Position numbers and translations under genes: made by a program
Assembly (NCBI GenBank): GCA_965204715.1
Contig: OZ242009.1
Location: 3,410,001-3,474,000, forward strand
Source: CATOSP01 sp965204715
GTDB taxonomy: Bacteria > Chloroflexota > Dehalococcoidia > Lucifugimonadales > UBA3495
Reading direction: 5' to 3'
Length of the DNA stretch: 64,000 nt
The notes under the pieces: model-generated
What the model was told of the DNA's origin: nothing
What the model saw: the letters and a program-made list of their open reading frames with translations, nothing else
The model's database searches: none
Part shown: positions 62,291 to 64,000 of the stretch, piece by piece
Position numbering within the stretch: the stretch's first letter is position 1
How the letters are laid out: each line of letters starts with the position of its first letter

Positions 62291-63376
62291 ATGAAGTACG
62301 GTCTGTTTATGATGCCCTCCCACCCCCCGGAGCGGGACATATACACAGCCCACGAGTGGGACCTGGACTGCCTCGCCCTGGCCGACGAGCTCGGCTTCGA
62401 CGAAGCATGGATCGGCGAGCATTTCACCAGCCCCTGGGAGCCGATCCCCGCGCCCGACCTCATGATCGCCCAGGCGTTGACGCGGACGAAGAACATCAAA
62501 CTGGCCACCGGCGTCCACCTTCTCCCCTACCACCACCCGGCGGAGCTTGCCCACCGGGTTGCCTACCTCGACCACATGGCCCAGGGCCGGTTCATGTTTG
62601 GCATAGGTTCCGGAGGTCTCCCCAGCGACTACGCCCTCTTCGACGTAGACGGCACGGGCGGGCAGCACCGGGACATGACCCGTGAGTCCCTGGACATCAT
62701 CCTCAAGATATGGCAGAACACGGGACCCTTCGAGTACAAGGGCAAATACTGGAACGTCAACATACCGGAAGAAATGTACGGCTTTCTCCGCTACTTCCTC
62801 AACCCCTACCAGAAGCCCTATCCACCCATCGGCGTCGCGGCAGCCAGCATAGCCTCCGAGACGCTGAAGATAGCCGGGGAACGGGGTTTCATCCCCATGA
62901 GCCTCGGCTTGAACGCCGAGTACATCGCCAGCCACTGGGAGTCTGTATCCGAGGGCGCGTCCCGGTCCGGTCTAACCCCGTCGCGCAAAGAGTGGCGGAT
63001 CGTCCGGGACGTGTTCATCGCCGACTCCGACGATGAGGCATGGGAGAAGAGCGTCAACGGGATGTTGGGCCGAGTGTGGCGAGACTACCTCATCCCCCTG
63101 TTTGAGAACTTCGACCTGCTCAAGACCTTCAAGCACGACCCCAGCGTACCCGATGAACAGGTGACTCCAGAGTACCTGGCCGAGCACCAGTGGATGGTCG
63201 GCTCCCCCGCAACCGTCGAGGCCAAGCTCAGGCGCCTGTACGACATGTCCGGCGGCTTCGGCACCCTGCTGGTCCTGATCTACGACTACATGGAAGACCA
63301 GGTTGGCTGGGAAAAGTCCATGAAGCTGCTGGCCCAGGAAGTAATGCCCAACGTCGGAGACCTGGTCCCCGAATAA
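62291..63376 (+). CDS. Luciferase-like (LLM class) flavin-dependent oxidoreductase
   Basis: A 361-residue TIM-barrel flavin monooxygenase of the bacterial luciferase superfamily. It has KYGLFMMPSHPPERDIYTAH, ELGFDEAWIGEHFTSPWEP, LATGVHLLPYHHPAELAHRV, RFMFGIGSGGLPSDYALFDV and a late QWMVGSPATVEAKLRRLYD. AGGAG lies seven bases before the ATG. These proteins are abundant in SAR202-type Chloroflexota, where they are proposed to oxidise recalcitrant organics. The substrate here is unknown. Confidence 0.93.
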   Translation: MKYGLFMMPSHPPERDIYTAHEWDLDCLALADELGFDEAWIGEHFTSPWEPIPAPDLMIAQALTRTKNIKLATGVHLLPYHHPAELAHRVAYLDHMAQGRFMFGIGSGGLPSDYALFDVDGTGGQHRDMTRESLDIILKIWQNTGPFEYKGKYWNVNIPEEMYGFLRYFLNPYQKPYPPIGVAAASIASETLKIAGERGFIPMSLGLNAEYIASHWESVSEGASRSGLTPSRKEWRIVRDVFIADSDDEAWEKSVNGMLGRVWRDYLIPLFENFDLLKTFKHDPSVPDEQVTPEYLAEHQWMVGSPATVEAKLRRLYDMSGGFGTLLVLIYDYMEDQVGWEKSMKLLAQEVMPNVGDLVPE

Positions 63377-63389
63377 CCGGACAGGAACC

Positions 63390-63428
63390 GGGCATGAGGA
63401 AGGACTTCGGTACGGCTTCCTCATGCCC
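63390..63428. terminator. Perfect 13-bp hairpin between convergent genes
   Basis: GGGCATGAGGAAG at 63390-63402 pairs with CTTCCTCATGCCC at 63416-63428. It lies 14 bp after the luciferase-like stop and 31 bp from the end of the opposing gene. Confidence 0.75.
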
Positions 63429-63459
63429 AATTCAGCAGGCAGCGGCCCAACCCCGGTAT

Positions 63460-64000
63460 CTAAGAGCTGGCGGGAAGGTCCGCCACAATCGTCGGAATCT
63501 CAAGCTCATGCACCAGGTTGACGAACCGCGGCACGTCCTCGTCGATCACGTCCTGCAACAATGCCGTCCTGGCGTCTATCCGCCCCGATAGCTGGTCGAA
63601 CACCTGGAGCGATTGCCGAGTCGGAGCAAAGTCCGCGCTGGACAGCACTGCGATCAACTCCGCCAACTGACGGTTCAGCTTCACAGGCAGGTTCAGCCGG
63701 TCCCGCGCCCCGGTATATCCGGTCTGAATCAGGTCGTCCTCGATGTCCGCCAGCTTCCGCTTCAACGCCCCTGCGGCCGCTACCAGCGTCTCATGTCCCC
63801 GGCCTCGCGTTTCCCACTCCTCCACCTGCTGCCGGACGCGACGCAGGCGGTTGATATGGTCGTGAGTGTCCGAGAGCTTGTCCCGGACCTTGATCAGCCA
63901 CTCAAACTGCGAGTCGTAGTCCGCCTGGGTCGCCGCCAGCCTGGGGTCGGCCACCAACTCGAAACTCTGCGACTGGGACTCACCTGAAACGGTCAGAGTC
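63460..64000 (-). CDS. C-terminal part of a BNR/VPS10-type repeat protein (5' end outside window)
   Basis: The frame is open to the window edge, so the gene starts beyond 64000. The visible 179 residues begin with the end of a beta-sandwich (LTVSGESQSQSFELVADPRL), followed by a helical tail with RDKLSDTHDHINRLRRVRQQ and a charged coiled segment. This DPRL-plus-helical-tail arrangement is typical of the C-terminus of large sortilin/BNR-repeat glycosyl-hydrolase-like proteins. The propeller itself would lie outside the window, so function is open. Confidence 0.65.
   Translation of the reverse strand, partial: TLTVSGESQSQSFELVADPRLAATQADYDSQFEWLIKVRDKLSDTHDHINRLRRVRQQVEEWETRGRGHETLVAAAGALKRKLADIEDDLIQTGYTGARDRLNLPVKLNRQLAELIAVLSSADFAPTRQSLQVFDQLSGRIDARTALLQDVIDEDVPRFVNLVHELEIPTIVADLPASS

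Overview
The window is a piece of a high-GC bacterial chromosome. The organism is probably an uncultured Chloroflexota of the Dehalococcoidia/SAR202 type. This is inferred from gene content rather than from a marker gene: family III CoA-transferases, a luciferase-like flavin oxidoreductase, a DUF917 remnant, MeaB, corrinoid-regulated uptake genes, and many TTG/GTG starts with good Shine-Dalgarno sites. No rRNA or tRNA gene was seen.

Layout. 1-2.3 kb: end of birA and two tandem short-chain dehydrogenase genes, the second apparently a pseudoenzyme. 2.4-9.0 kb: a histidine operon hisZ-hisG-(zinc-dependent phospholipase C-like)-hisD-hisC-hisB behind a good sigma70-type promoter. A 61-bp tandem duplication covers the hisC start. 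9.1-9.9 kb: a crotonase-family gene. 10.2-33.4 kb: an accessory island. It holds five same-orientation copies of a small PaREP1/HEPN-like gene. It also holds a 12-repeat CRISPR array and a type I-G (formerly I-U) cas operon cas3-csb3-csb1-csb2, in which the adaptation genes have collapsed into one Cas4::Cas2 chimera with no Cas1. Two cobalamin riboswitches follow, one before an ATPase-less peptide/nickel-type ABC transporter and one before a FhuF-like Fe-S reductase. Transposase and DUF917 remnants, a zinc-ribbon/PQQ-propeller membrane protein and a second ATPase-less ABC transporter complete the island. 33.5-43.8 kb: Uma2 nuclease, a TPP enzyme, DUF971, a FmdB zinc ribbon, a DAO-family flavoenzyme, a cysteinyl-tRNA synthetase fused to a family 2 glycosyltransferase domain, MeaB, and an SPFH/NfeD pair. 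44.1-48.9 kb: a three-gene 2-oxoacid:ferredoxin oxidoreductase operon and an FMN alpha-hydroxyacid oxidase. 49-64 kb: TenA, TPR protein, acyl-CoA synthetase, crotonase, two CaiB-type CoA-transferases around a retropepsin-like protease, two MFS transporters, a GSAM-like aminotransferase, small redox proteins, a luciferase-like oxidoreductase, and the end of a BNR-repeat protein.

How the parts fit. The interference genes of the I-G system look intact. Cas1 is absent and the repeats have drifted apart within the array, so the array reads as a frozen immune memory. The PaREP1-like genes bracket the CRISPR locus and share promoter and flanking DNA, so they form a dispersed repeat family. The two cobalamin riboswitches 3.9 kb apart put a transporter and a reductase under one corrinoid signal, which suggests uptake and reductive processing of a corrinoid, cobalt or another metal chelate. 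The por operon, acyl-CoA synthetase, crotonases, CoA-transferases and MeaB point to organic and fatty acid catabolism through CoA thioesters.
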